Source: Bacillota bacterium
GTDB taxonomy: Bacteria > Bacillota > Clostridia > Oscillospirales > Ruminococcaceae
NCBI GenBank assembly: GCA_023412215.1
Contig: JAEYNX010000025.1
Span: 186,001-250,000 of the forward strand
Direction of reading: 5' to 3'
DNA: 64,000 nt
The number at the start of each line of letters is the position of its first letter. The first letter of the stretch is position 1. The notes under the pieces were generated by a model. The model was not told the origin of the DNA, searched no databases, and was given only the letters and a program-made list of their open reading frames with translations. The position numbers and the translations under genes were made by a program. Shown piece after piece: positions 7,375 to 15,696 of the stretch.

Positions 7375-8166
7375 TCACGCACACCAGCACAAGCCCTGCA
7401 GGATACTCGGCCTGCCGGTATAACCGCCTTGCCGCAGTTTAATAATTTCGCCGGCCTGTTTCAGCCCGTTTTTCACAAGGTACGCACACAAGGGGCCGGC
7501 GGCGCTGCCGGTCGCGACATCCTCCGTCAGCCCAAGATTATCCCATGTGCGGCACTCGAGTGTTTGCGCATCAAATACATATACGAATTTTGCGCCAAAC
7601 CCCTCAAGCAAGCCCTCAAAATCCTTGAGGGCGATTTTTGCATCACACAGCCCGCTTGCAAGCGGTATGAGCAGATACGGCAGCCCGGTGGAAACGACCT
7701 CCACGGGCAGCGCGGTGTCTATCACGTCGGGGCTTAAGCCCAGCGCCTGCGCGATGGCCGGATAATGGGCTCTATCCACCCGTGTAATGGATGCCGGGGC
7801 ACCTTGGTTCATAACCGCCTGATAACCGGAATTCGTACGAACCGATTGCACCTTAACCCTGCGCCCCGACAGGTTAAATTGAAGCTCTGTATCCTTTTGG
7901 GCAGTGTAAAAACGGCTGTGAACCACTGCCGCCGCCCCGAGGATGGGGTGGCCCGCAAATTGCAGCTCCTCATCCACTGTAAAGATTCTTACGGGAAAGG
8001 CACCGCTTTCATCGATGCTGCCGACAAAGATGGTTTCAAACTGCTTAAACTCGCGGGTGATTTGCAGCATCTCGTCAACAGTGAGTGGTTGCTTGGGGAA
8101 GGCCACCGTAAGCCCGTTCCCCTTCATCGGCGCTGACGAAAATACATCCACATGAGAATAGTCCAT
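7375..8166 (-). CDS. PhzF-family isomerase/epimerase-like protein
   Basis: 263 residues with the PhzF two-lobed fold signature: MDYSHVDVFSSAPMKGNGL at the N-terminus, the ELQFAGHPILGAAAVV motif near residue 70, and the second-lobe DNLGLTEDVATGSAAGPLCAYL motif. The family holds enzymes like phenazine isomerase PhzF and many uncharacterised members, so substrate is not predictable. The C-terminus after GRPSILQ is short and Cys/Trp-rich (GLCWCA) compared with typical members, which suggests a small 3-prime truncation or frameshift. It stands alone, 194 bases downstream of the HAD phosphatase. Confidence 0.85.
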   Translation of the reverse strand: MDYSHVDVFSSAPMKGNGLTVAFPKQPLTVDEMLQITREFKQFETIFVGSIDESGAFPVRIFTVDEELQFAGHPILGAAAVVHSRFYTAQKDTELQFNLSGRRVKVQSVRTNSGYQAVMNQGAPASITRVDRAHYPAIAQALGLSPDVIDTALPVEVVSTGLPYLLIPLASGLCDAKIALKDFEGLLEGFGAKFVYVFDAQTLECRTWDNLGLTEDVATGSAAGPLCAYLVKNGLKQAGEIIKLRQGGYTGRPSILQGLCWCA

Positions 8167-8267
8167 GGTACACCTCTGTCATGATTTGTCTGTTTAAACC
8201 TTACTGCTATTGTAGCACAAAGCAGCCGTTAAATCACCGAAAATGAACAGGTTGATAGCACTGCCAG

Positions 8268-8342
8268 CTTCAAACAGCGAAATAAAACGCTCCTCGCCTA
8301 TACCAGTTTGAAGATAGGCGGGAAGCGTCTTTTCGCTGTTTG
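8268..8342 (-). terminator. Long imperfect hairpin downstream of HAD gene
   Basis: TCAAACAGCGAAA near 8268 pairs with TTTCGCTGTTTGA near 8331-8342, and CGCCTAT pairs with ATAGGCG inside. The stem is long, but only scattered Ts follow, so it may be a terminator or RNA processing site between the HAD gene and the phzF-like gene. Confidence 0.55.
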
Positions 8343-8360
8343 ATAGATGCCTGGCAAGCA

Positions 8361-9014
8361 TTAAAGCTGCTCTAAAAGCTGCGCAATCTCTTTGGGGGTA
8401 TGTACGATATATCCGGCGCCGGCGGCTTTCAGTTCCTCTTCACCGCGGAAGCCCCATGCGACGCCGATAGAGGGGATGCCCGCGTTTTTGGCGGTTAATA
8501 CATCCACATCGGAATCGCCGATATAGACGCAGTGCTCCGGCTTAAGCTCCAACTTCTTCATGCAGCTGAGCACCCCGTCGGGGGCGGGCTTTTTGGGCAT
8601 ATCTTCGGTTGCACCGATAATAACGATAAAGAATTTCTCGCCGAAAATCTTCGAAAGCAGCTCCTTCGAATAGTTATGAGGCTTGTTGCTTACGACGCAC
8701 ACCTGATAGCCCTGCAGCTTTAAGATGCGCAAAAGCGCTTCTATGCCGTCGTAGGGCACGGTTAAATCAAGGTAATGCTGAGCGTAGTGCTCCGCAAAGG
8801 CCTCGCGTACCTTTTGCTTCTGCTCCTCATCGGCGTCCTTGGGCATGGTGCGCTCTATGAGGGTGCCCACCCCGTTGCCGACAAAATAGCGGTAATCGTC
8901 CGCAGGGTAGGTTGGATAGCCATAAAGATCCAGCGCATGGTTGCAACTCGCGGCAAGATCGTCTAAGGTGTTGAGCAATGTTCCGTCAAGATCGAAGATA
9001 CAGCATTTTATCAT
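8361..9014 (-). CDS. HAD-family phosphoglycolate phosphatase-like hydrolase
   Basis: 217 residues. HAD motif I is FDLDGTLLNT at residues 7-16, motif II is VVSNKP, and motif III/IV is YIGDSDVDVLTAKNAG, with a C1 helical cap between. This arrangement is that of Gph/PGP-type phosphatases, which hydrolyse 2-phosphoglycolate or small sugar and nucleotide phosphates. The exact substrate cannot be read from sequence. It appears monocistronic, with a hairpin downstream and the DUF4097 terminator upstream. Confidence 0.88.
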   Translation of the reverse strand: MIKCCIFDLDGTLLNTLDDLAASCNHALDLYGYPTYPADDYRYFVGNGVGTLIERTMPKDADEEQKQKVREAFAEHYAQHYLDLTVPYDGIEALLRILKLQGYQVCVVSNKPHNYSKELLSKIFGEKFFIVIIGATEDMPKKPAPDGVLSCMKKLELKPEHCVYIGDSDVDVLTAKNAGIPSIGVAWGFRGEEELKAAGAGYIVHTPKEIAQLLEQL

Positions 9015-9168
9015 CCCGCCAAAGCCTCTTTCCCATAAAATGAGCCGCTATTCGTCAGCGGCTTACCTTTTTCACTACTTTTATATTACACCAAAACGCT
9101 CGTTAAAATCAAGACAAAAGTCCGCAACACTAGAAATAGGGATATCGTCCCTGTTCCAAACACAAAAA

Positions 9169-9203
9169 ATAGGCTCGGGAATGGTACATCCCCCAGCCTA
9201 TCT
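9169..9203 (-). terminator. Intrinsic terminator after PadR-DUF1700-DUF4097 operon
   Basis: On the minus strand ATAGGCTgGGGGA...TCCCgAGCCTAT is followed by TTTTTTGTG. It lies about 22 bases after the DUF4097 stop codon. Confidence 0.8.
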
Positions 9204-9224
9204 TAAAAATCAGACGTGTTTGCT

Positions 9225-10175
9225 TTAACGGATATCGATGTTGCCCATCTCGGCGTTTAACGTAATCTTACAGGATTCATCGCCATACAGAATGGTGCCG
9301 GACTTGGAGACAGGGTTGTCGATATCAAAATGCCCGTTGTCCTCGCCGCCGAAGCTGTTGCTTATACTGCCCATCTCGGCTTTATACTGAAGCTCAAACC
9401 CGATATCCTTCGGCAGTCTCAGCGTAATGTTGCCCACGTTTACCGAGCCGTCGATTTTATCGGTAAACCGGCTGTCGTCGCGCACCTCGACGTTGCCCGC
9501 GTTGTTCTCGATGCGGAGCGTTTTGCCGGTTACATTCTCAAGCTCAATATTGCCGGCATTACAGGTAACCGTAAAATCGTCGCCCTGAACGCGATTAAGG
9601 TTTACGTTTCCGGCGTTGAGTTCAAGGTTTACATTGCTGCTTACGGCATCCTCCATGCTGAAATCGCCCGCGTTGAGTACAAGCTTGATTTTGCTATAGT
9701 TCTTCTCCGGCAGGCGAATGGTCACCTTGGTATGGGTAAGGTTAAATACATCGAAATTTCCGTTATTATGGTACAAAGACTCTATCACGGCGCTGCTGCC
9801 CGAAACCTCCGCCTTGAGGGTGCGTTTTGCGGGGATGGCATTCCCGGTTTCCAGCAGCACCTCCGCCGTATTGCCGGAGGTCTTCTCAATAATAACCTTC
9901 GCGGCGTCCACCGAGATATTTACCGTATCCACCTGTGAAAAGTCGAGCGTCTTTTTATCGCTGTCCTTTACCGTAAAGTCATCAAACCGAAGCCGAACGT
10001 CTTCGTCGTTAATCGCCTGCGAAATCAGGTTGCCGATATCGATGTTTCCGATGCGGCCGTGGATACTGTCCAGCACCACGGGTACGCCCTGCGCTGCCGC
10101 TCCCACGGCAAAGCCGATGACGCAAAGCAGTGAAACCGCGGCAATAATGGCCGTAATTGCGATTGCCTTTTTCAT
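9225..10175 (-). CDS. DUF4097 family beta-helix surface/membrane protein
   Basis: 316 residues. An N-terminal membrane helix or signal (MKKAIAITAIIAAVSLLCVIG...) is followed by an outside domain with repeated beta-strand units. Glycine/asparagine turns recur as NAGDFSME, NAGNVNLN, NAGNIELE, NAGNVEVR and NVGNITLR at intervals of about 18-20 residues, typical of DUF4097/DUF4098 beta-solenoids. Function is unknown; the family is often paired with PadR regulators and HAAS-domain membrane proteins, as here. Its ATG overlaps the DUF1700 stop by four bases, so the two are translated as a pair. An envelope-sensing or adaptor role is inference. Confidence 0.85.
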   Translation of the reverse strand: MKKAIAITAIIAAVSLLCVIGFAVGAAAQGVPVVLDSIHGRIGNIDIGNLISQAINDEDVRLRFDDFTVKDSDKKTLDFSQVDTVNISVDAAKVIIEKTSGNTAEVLLETGNAIPAKRTLKAEVSGSSAVIESLYHNNGNFDVFNLTHTKVTIRLPEKNYSKIKLVLNAGDFSMEDAVSSNVNLELNAGNVNLNRVQGDDFTVTCNAGNIELENVTGKTLRIENNAGNVEVRDDSRFTDKIDGSVNVGNITLRLPKDIGFELQYKAEMGSISNSFGGEDNGHFDIDNPVSKSGTILYGDESCKITLNAEMGNIDIR

Positions 10176-10750
10176 TGTGCCACAACCTCCCTGTTGCCTT
10201 TGTATTTTTTATAAAGCCAGATGCTCAACCAGGTAACGGCCAGCATAATGAGCAGCGAAATCGCCATTAAGAATACGCCGATGGAGAGTACAAGCGCCGT
10301 AATAAGCCACGAACCCACTACCCAGCTCGCTGCGATACCCGAAACGAACACGACACCGCCGCTGAAAAGCACCGGAACCAGTGTCAAATAGATAAATGCC
10401 GCAAAGATAACCGAAAGGATAAACAGTACGAGGTAGGTGGTTTCTTCGCTCTTTCTTACCTGCGCCTGTGCCGCTGCCGGATTATAATACGGCGCGGTTG
10501 CCGCAGCGGCCACGGGAGGAACACCGGAAACGGGCGGCCTGCCCGCGCCGTATTGGGCACCGTTCGAGATATACTGGCTCGCGTTCTTAAGCGGATCACC
10601 TAAATCCTCACAGATCTCTTCCTCTGTCTTGCCCTTTGCAAGGCCTGCTGAAAAATGCTCTTCAAAATCGAGGATGATCTCGATCTTCTCGTGTTCCGGT
10701 AGCCCTACCAAATGCGAGTTGAGCTGCGCGAGATACTCAATTTTCTTCAT
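10172..10750 (-). CDS. DUF1700 (HAAS domain) membrane protein
   Basis: 192 residues. The N-terminal about 60 residues (KKIEYLAQLNSHLVGLPEHE...ILDFEEHFSAGLAKGKTEEE) form the helical HAAS/DUF1700 signalling domain. A Pro/Ala-rich linker follows (about 75-95), then three or so membrane helices and a basic tail (YKKYKGNREVVAQ). HAAS-domain proteins are usually encoded beside PadR regulators. It overlaps the padR gene by 14 bases and the DUF4097 gene by four. The protein likely partners the DUF4097 protein at the membrane (inference from coupling). Confidence 0.88.
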   Translation of the reverse strand: MKKIEYLAQLNSHLVGLPEHEKIEIILDFEEHFSAGLAKGKTEEEICEDLGDPLKNASQYISNGAQYGAGRPPVSGVPPVAAAATAPYYNPAAAQAQVRKSEETTYLVLFILSVIFAAFIYLTLVPVLFSGGVVFVSGIAASWVVGSWLITALVLSIGVFLMAISLLIMLAVTWLSIWLYKKYKGNREVVAQ

Positions 10751-11063
10751 TGTCTAAACCCCCTATCACCTTTATTACCTGCTTGGTGAAAACCGACCAT
10801 TCCTTGTATTGTTCCGTCTGCGTTTCTCTGCCCTTTTGGGTTAGCTTGTAATACTTGCGCGGAGGCCCTTCACTGGAATCCTTGATGTACACCTCAAACT
10901 GACCTTCATCTTTTAGCCGCCTGAGCAGCGGATAGATGGTTCCCTCCGCCACGGGAATCTCTTTGCTGATGGCTTCGGCGAGCTCATAGCCGTATTTATC
11001 GCCCTGCTTGAGCAGCGAAAGCACACACAGTTCCAGTACTCCCTTTTTGTACTGCACGTTCAC
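10737..11063 (-). CDS. PadR family transcriptional regulator
   Basis: 108 residues, a winged helix-turn-helix of the short PadR-s2 type: QYKKGVLELCVLSLLKQGDKYGYELAEAIS, then EGTIYPLLRRLKDEGQF as recognition helix and wing, then GPPRKYYKLTQKGRE and a C-terminal dimerisation helix. It heads the PadR-DUF1700-DUF4097 operon and probably represses it. A strong dyad and a repeated ACTGAATAAT motif lie 60-150 bases upstream and could be its operator. The effector is unknown. Confidence 0.92.
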   Translation of the reverse strand: MNVQYKKGVLELCVLSLLKQGDKYGYELAEAISKEIPVAEGTIYPLLRRLKDEGQFEVYIKDSSEGPPRKYYKLTQKGRETQTEQYKEWSVFTKQVIKVIGGLDNEEN

Positions 11064-11120
11064 GCGGGAACACCCCTTTCTGTTTTAGCCTTCGACGCCG
11101 GTAAGTATATATTGTTCTGT

Positions 11121-11211
11121 ACTGAATAATAACACCTACTAACGTTAAAAAAATTTGTCTGTGCCTATAGTATATAACACACTACTGAATAATGCAATAT
11201 ACTATAGGCAC
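11121..11211 (-). promoter_or_regulatory. Dyad and direct repeats upstream of padR
   Basis: GTGCCTATAGTATAT (11161-11175) and ATATACTATAGGCAC (11197-11211) are an exact 15-bp inverted repeat with a 21-base spacer. ACTGAATAAT occurs at 11121-11130 and again within that spacer at 11184-11193. The sites sit 58-148 bases before the padR start in an AT-rich gap with no other gene (11064-11335). A role as PadR operator is inference. Confidence 0.6.
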
Positions 11212-11335
11212 TTTCTATGTTCTGCATAAAGTACTGGGAATTATATCCGGGAAACATTGGCGTTATTCACCAAAAACGGTGGCGATATCACGCCAGACTG
11301 CCTTGTATCAGTGACCTAAAACACTTTAAGCTTGG

Positions 11336-12529
11336 TTAAAGCTTGTGATGCTCGGATGCGTAATCGGTGGTTTTTGTGCTGAGCCCTTTCTTGGCCAGAC
11401 GCCCGTTTAGGTATTCCTTGATGAGTGAATAGATGACCGAGAACAGCGGAACCCCCACAAACATACCGAGGATACCGAACAAGCCGCCGCCCACGATGAC
11501 CGCAAACACCACCCATAACGGCGTAAGGCCGGTGGATTCGCCCAAAATCTTCGGCTCCAGCACATTGCCGTCAAACTGCTGCAGCACCAGTATAAACGCC
11601 GCGAAGCCCAAGCCCTGCATCGGGTTTACAAGCAGCACCAGCAGGATGCTGGGTATCGCGCCGATGATCGGCCCGAAGTAGGGGATGATATTGCTGATGG
11701 CGACGATCACCGAGATGAGCAGCGCATAAGGGAAGCGGAAGATGCTCATGCCCAAGAAGCACAGCACGCCCAGCAGCAGCGAATCAATGATCTTGCCGGA
11801 GATAAAGCCGCTGAATATCTTGTTGCTGGAACGCGTGATCTCAATCAGCCTGTCGGCCAAGGGCGCTTTTAAAATCGCAAAGAGCAGCTTTTTGCACTGG
11901 GCAAAGATGCGCTCTTTGGAGAGCAGCACATAGATGGATAAAATGGTTCCCACCACGAGGTTTAAGAGGACAGTGGTAAAGGATTTGGTCACGTCATAAA
12001 CGTAGGGCAGGATCGTGGTGATGAGCTCGGAGGATTTGTTAAGCAGACCCTGCAGATAGGTGTAGAGCTCATCGATCTGGGTCGTGACCACACTGTCGGG
12101 AACGCCCATCTTCGTCAGGGTTTCGTGGATAAACTGCAGGATGTTATCGTAGTAGCCCGGGATGTTCACGCTGATGACCTTCAGGTTGGAGGCCATCTGC
12201 GGGATGACGAACATAATGGCTCCCGCAATCAGCATCAGCGTTACGATGTAGGTAACAACGATTGCAAGCGCGCGTGTAAGTTTTTTACGCGGCTTCTTCT
12301 TGTTTAAAAAAGCGAACGCCGTATTTTCCAGCCAATTGCATAAAGGGTTGAGCAGATAGGCGATGGAAAAGCCATAGGCAAACGGCAGCAGCAGGTTTTT
12401 CACCTTCGTTAAGAAGGTGAAGGTAATCTCAATGCGGCTGACGGCGATGTAAAAGAAGATGCCGCCGCAGATAACAAGCAGTGCGTAAACCGCTATCGTT
12501 GTGTACTTTTCGTTCCAGTTAATCTTCAT
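11336..12529 (-). CDS. AI-2E family transporter (PerM-like membrane protein)
   Basis: 397 residues from ATG 12529 (MKINWNEKYTT), chosen because AGGGAG lies seven bases upstream; an upstream ATG at 12571 lacks one. About eight membrane helices are evident, with the family's large hydrophilic loop between the third and fourth (residues about 115-190) and the conserved NIIPYFGPIIGAIP and GIGGG-like VIVGGGLFGILGMFVGVPLF segments near the C-terminus. Members have been linked to AI-2 export or Na+/H+ exchange, but substrate cannot be inferred. It sits 40 bases after metH's presumed end hairpin yet on the same strand, and could be read through from the met operon. Confidence 0.88.
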   Translation of the reverse strand: MKINWNEKYTTIAVYALLVICGGIFFYIAVSRIEITFTFLTKVKNLLLPFAYGFSIAYLLNPLCNWLENTAFAFLNKKKPRKKLTRALAIVVTYIVTLMLIAGAIMFVIPQMASNLKVISVNIPGYYDNILQFIHETLTKMGVPDSVVTTQIDELYTYLQGLLNKSSELITTILPYVYDVTKSFTTVLLNLVVGTILSIYVLLSKERIFAQCKKLLFAILKAPLADRLIEITRSSNKIFSGFISGKIIDSLLLGVLCFLGMSIFRFPYALLISVIVAISNIIPYFGPIIGAIPSILLVLLVNPMQGLGFAAFILVLQQFDGNVLEPKILGESTGLTPLWVVFAVIVGGGLFGILGMFVGVPLFSVIYSLIKEYLNGRLAKKGLSTKTTDYASEHHKL

Positions 12530-12575
12530 GATGCTCCCTTGCCTTTCAGGCTTCCCGTGCCACTCTGTCATTTTG

Positions 12576-12604
12576 CCGGAAGGGTGCGTGACACCGCTCC
12601 GGCC
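12576..12604 (-). terminator. Short GC-rich hairpin between metH and AI-2E gene
   Basis: GCCGGA (12576-12581) pairs with TCCGGC (about 12598-12603) around a loop of roughly 16 bases. No T-run follows on the minus strand, so at most it is a weak or partial terminator after metH. Confidence 0.4.
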
Positions 12605-12611
12605 TTACCGC

Positions 12612-14984
12612 TTAAACTTCTGCCGCCTGCCCGCTGTAGATAGCCTTTGCGACCGCCACCGCGTCGTTGGCATCCTTTGCGTAGTAGTCGGCGCCCATCT
12701 TTTGGGCGTATTCCGGCGTAAGCACCGCGCCGCCCACGCACACCTTGCAGCAGACGTTGTGCGCGCGCAGGGCTTTGATGGTCTCCTCCATACTCTTGAT
12801 GGTGGTGGTCATCAGCGCGCTCAAGCCCACCATTCTGGCCCCGCTCTCCTGCGCGGCCTTCACCACCGCTAAAGGGTCTACATCCCGCCCGAGGTCGATG
12901 ATCCGATAGCCGTAGTTTTCAAGGATGACCTTGACGATATTCTTGCCGATGTCGTGGATATCGCCCTTGACCGTGGCAAGCACGATGGGCTTGTCGCTCC
13001 CCTGCTGCGCCTTGGGCATGGCGGCATTGACCACCTCAAACGCAAACTTTGCCGTTTCGGCGGCCTGTATGAGCTGCGGCAGAAAGATCTTGCCCACCTC
13101 GTAGTCCTTGCCTACCTCGTCCAGCGCCGGGATGAGGTACTCGTTGACGATGATAAGCGGTTCGTTGTGCTGCAGCAGGCGTTTTGCCTCTTCCCTGCAC
13201 TGCTCCTTCAGGCCCTTTTTGATGCAGTAGCCGATGGTGATATCCTCCGCGCGCTGCTGCGGCTGCGCCTTGACGGCATTACTAAAGCGCTCGACATATC
13301 GCTCGCTGTTTACATCCTGCGCCGTGAGCACATTAAAGGCGTATATGACATCCATCATCGCAGAAATATTGGGGTTGATGATGGGCAGGTCCAGCCCGTT
13401 TTGCAGCGCCATGGTGAGGAAGGTTTTGTTGATAAGCTCGCGCTCCGGCAGCCCGAACGAGATATTGGATACCCCCAGCAGCGTTTTGACCCCGAGGCGC
13501 TCCTTCACCAGCTTTAACGCCTCCAAGGTTTGCGCGGCGTTTTGCTGTTGGGCGCTCACCGTGAGGGTGAGGCAGTCGATGAAGACGTCCTTGCGGGGGA
13601 TGCCGTGGGCCTCCGCCCGCCGGACGATCTTCTGTGCGATCTCAAACCGCTGCTGTGCGCTGTCGGGGATGCCGCGCTCATCCAGGGTAAGCCCCACCAC
13701 CGAGGCCCCGTACTTTTTTACAATCGGCAGGATGGTGTCCAGCACCTTATCGTCGCCGTTTACCGAGTTGACGATCGCCTTGCCGTTATATACGCGCAGC
13801 GCCGCCTCTACGGCCTTCGGGTCGGAGGAATCGACCTGCAGCGGGATATCGGTCACCTCTTGTATGGCCTTGACCACCGTAACGAGCATCTGCGGCTCGT
13901 CGATATCGGGGATGCCGACGTTTACATCCAGAATGTCCGCGCCCGCCTCCACCTGCTCTACCGCCCGCTTGACGATGTAGTCGATATTATGGTCGATAAG
14001 CGCCTGCCTAAACAGCCTTTTGCCGGTGGGGTTTACGCGCTCGCCCACCACGCACACGCGGTTTATCTCCGCCACACGTGAGGACGAGCAGGCCGCGCAG
14101 TACTCCACCTTGGGCCGCTTAACCGGCTTTAAGCCCTCTACGGCCTTCTTTACGGCGGCGATATACTGCGTATTGGTGCCGCAGCAGCCACCCACCAGCG
14201 TGACGCCAAGGGCAATATACTCGGTGGCGGTGTCTGCAAACTCCTGCGGGGTGACCGCATAGAACGATCTGTCGGGGGAAGGCAGCCCTGCGTTGGGCTT
14301 TACCACAACAGGCAGGTTGGTATACTTAATAAGCTCCCGCACAATGGGCAGAATCTCCTTCGGCCCCAGCGAGCAGTTGATGCCGATGGCATCGGCGCCT
14401 AAAGCCTCAAGGGTGAGCGCCATGGCGCGGTAGTCGCTGCCCGAAAAGGTGCGCATATTCTGCTCAAAGCTCATGGTACAAAGCACCGGCAGGTCGCTTT
14501 GCTCTTTTGCCGCGAGCAGCGCCGCCTTGCACTCGTAGAGATCGGTCATGGTTTCGATGACGATCAGGTCCGCGCCTTGCTTTGCCCCGTGGCGTATCTG
14601 GCGCGCAAACTGGCTGTAGGCCTCCTCAAAGGTAAGCGGGCCCATCGGCTCCATCAGCTCTCCAAGCGGTCCGACATCCAGCGCCACATAGGCGCCGTAC
14701 CCCTGCGCTTCGGCCTTTGCCAAGGCCACCGCCGCGGTGATGATCTCCTCGACGGTATAGGGGGTGGCCGCAAGCTTTTTTTCGCTGGCGCCAAAGGTAT
14801 TGGTGTAGATAATATCGCTGCCGCTTTCAAGGTAGCTGCGGTGTATCTTGCGTATGATATCGGGGTGTGTCACGTTATAGGCCTCGGGGTATTCACCCGT
14901 GGGCAGCCCCATACTCTGCAGCATGGTGCCCATGGCGCCGTCCAGTATTAAGATGTCGTTTTGAATCCGTTCTCTAAGCCCCAC
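12612..14984 (-). CDS. metH: Cobalamin-dependent methionine synthase lacking reactivation domain
   Basis: 790 residues from a GTG at 14984, chosen because AAGGGGG lies eight bases upstream and the frame then begins at the family's usual LRERIQNDILILDGAMGT. Domains in order: homocysteine S-methyltransferase with the zinc-binding GGCCGT motif near residues 280-290, a pterin-binding domain (VVGERVNPTGKRLF onwards), the B12 cap domain, and the B12-binding Rossmann domain with D675-x-H677-x-x-G680 (GDIHDIGKNIV). The C-terminal SAM-binding activation domain of classical MetH (about 1,200 residues) is absent and encoded by the preceding gene, whose stop it overlaps. The operon metF-activation protein-metH makes methionine from methylene-THF and homocysteine. 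Confidence 0.93.
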   Translation of the reverse strand: MGLRERIQNDILILDGAMGTMLQSMGLPTGEYPEAYNVTHPDIIRKIHRSYLESGSDIIYTNTFGASEKKLAATPYTVEEIITAAVALAKAEAQGYGAYVALDVGPLGELMEPMGPLTFEEAYSQFARQIRHGAKQGADLIVIETMTDLYECKAALLAAKEQSDLPVLCTMSFEQNMRTFSGSDYRAMALTLEALGADAIGINCSLGPKEILPIVRELIKYTNLPVVVKPNAGLPSPDRSFYAVTPQEFADTATEYIALGVTLVGGCCGTNTQYIAAVKKAVEGLKPVKRPKVEYCAACSSSRVAEINRVCVVGERVNPTGKRLFRQALIDHNIDYIVKRAVEQVEAGADILDVNVGIPDIDEPQMLVTVVKAIQEVTDIPLQVDSSDPKAVEAALRVYNGKAIVNSVNGDDKVLDTILPIVKKYGASVVGLTLDERGIPDSAQQRFEIAQKIVRRAEAHGIPRKDVFIDCLTLTVSAQQQNAAQTLEALKLVKERLGVKTLLGVSNISFGLPERELINKTFLTMALQNGLDLPIINPNISAMMDVIYAFNVLTAQDVNSERYVERFSNAVKAQPQQRAEDITIGYCIKKGLKEQCREEAKRLLQHNEPLIIVNEYLIPALDEVGKDYEVGKIFLPQLIQAAETAKFAFEVVNAAMPKAQQGSDKPIVLATVKGDIHDIGKNIVKVILENYGYRIIDLGRDVDPLAVVKAAQESGARMVGLSALMTTTIKSMEETIKALRAHNVCCKVCVGGAVLTPEYAQKMGADYYAKDANDAVAVAKAIYSGQAAEV

Positions 14985-15675
14985 AGGAGGTGCCCCCTTG
15001 TCTGAAATTGCAGATTGTATAGTTCGGGCAGGCCTCGCAGCCGTGTTTACCCTTCTCTGCATCCTTGTGAATAACCCCCATCAGCGCCGTGACCGATTTC
15101 TGAGGGGTAAGCAGGTGCGTTTTGGTTTCATATAGCCCCAGAACGCGCCCGGTGTTGAGCACCGGCAGCAGCCTTGTGTGCATCTCAAGCGGAAGGTCGC
15201 CGTAGCCGGGGCTAAACCGCCACGTGAGCGTTTCATGCGGCCCGCAGGCCTCGGCTTCGGCCGCGGCAGCTATTTTGTCGCAGTAATCCTCAATCATCGC
15301 GTTGGCGCAGGCGTCTATAATAAGGGCCATATGCGGCGCCGAGACCTGCATGTAGTGTGAAAGCTTTTCTATCCCGCTGCCGAGGGTTGCCGCCAGTACC
15401 AGACAGCGCCGCGACTGCGCGAGGTGCTCCGCAATCGACTTTCCCTCAAGCGCGATGCCGCTGCCCTCCAAGATAAGAGCTGCCTCCGTGCGCTGCAAAG
15501 CGAACTCGGCGCACACAAAGCGCGGGGTGGCGGCCTCCCTCACCTGCTTTTTGCAGGCTGAGATATCCGCGAGGAGCGATTCGTCCGGCTCGATGCCGCG
15601 GTAGCCCAAGTACCGTACCGCTTCGGCTTGGGGGATATCCGGCTCAAAGTTTTTCGCTTGCAGCAGCAATTTCAT
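14974..15675 (-). CDS. Stand-alone MetH activation-domain protein
   Basis: 233 residues related to the C-terminal vitamin B12-dependent methionine synthase activation domain. Visible: EAVRYLGYRG near residue 18, a mid-section with CLVLAATLGSGIEKL, then WRFSPGYGDLPLEMHTRLL, matching the RFSPGYGD..L..Q SAM-binding loop of MetH, and a C-terminal CEACPNYTICNFR cysteine cluster. It likely reductively methylates inactive cob(II)alamin in the neighbouring MetH using SAM. Similar split proteins (as in Thermotoga) are known. The gene overlaps metH by 11 bases and lies 21 bases after metF. Confidence 0.88.
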   Translation of the reverse strand: MKLLLQAKNFEPDIPQAEAVRYLGYRGIEPDESLLADISACKKQVREAATPRFVCAEFALQRTEAALILEGSGIALEGKSIAEHLAQSRRCLVLAATLGSGIEKLSHYMQVSAPHMALIIDACANAMIEDYCDKIAAAAEAEACGPHETLTWRFSPGYGDLPLEMHTRLLPVLNTGRVLGLYETKTHLLTPQKSVTALMGVIHKDAEKGKHGCEACPNYTICNFRQGGTSCGA

Positions 15676-15696
15676 AAGGCAGTCTCCGGCAAAAAG

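Noticed and set aside
7197..7382. 61-residue ORF overlapping the end of the phzF-like gene
   Set aside because: It contains the hyd promoter boxes within its last codons, has no ribosome site and shows no family resemblance.
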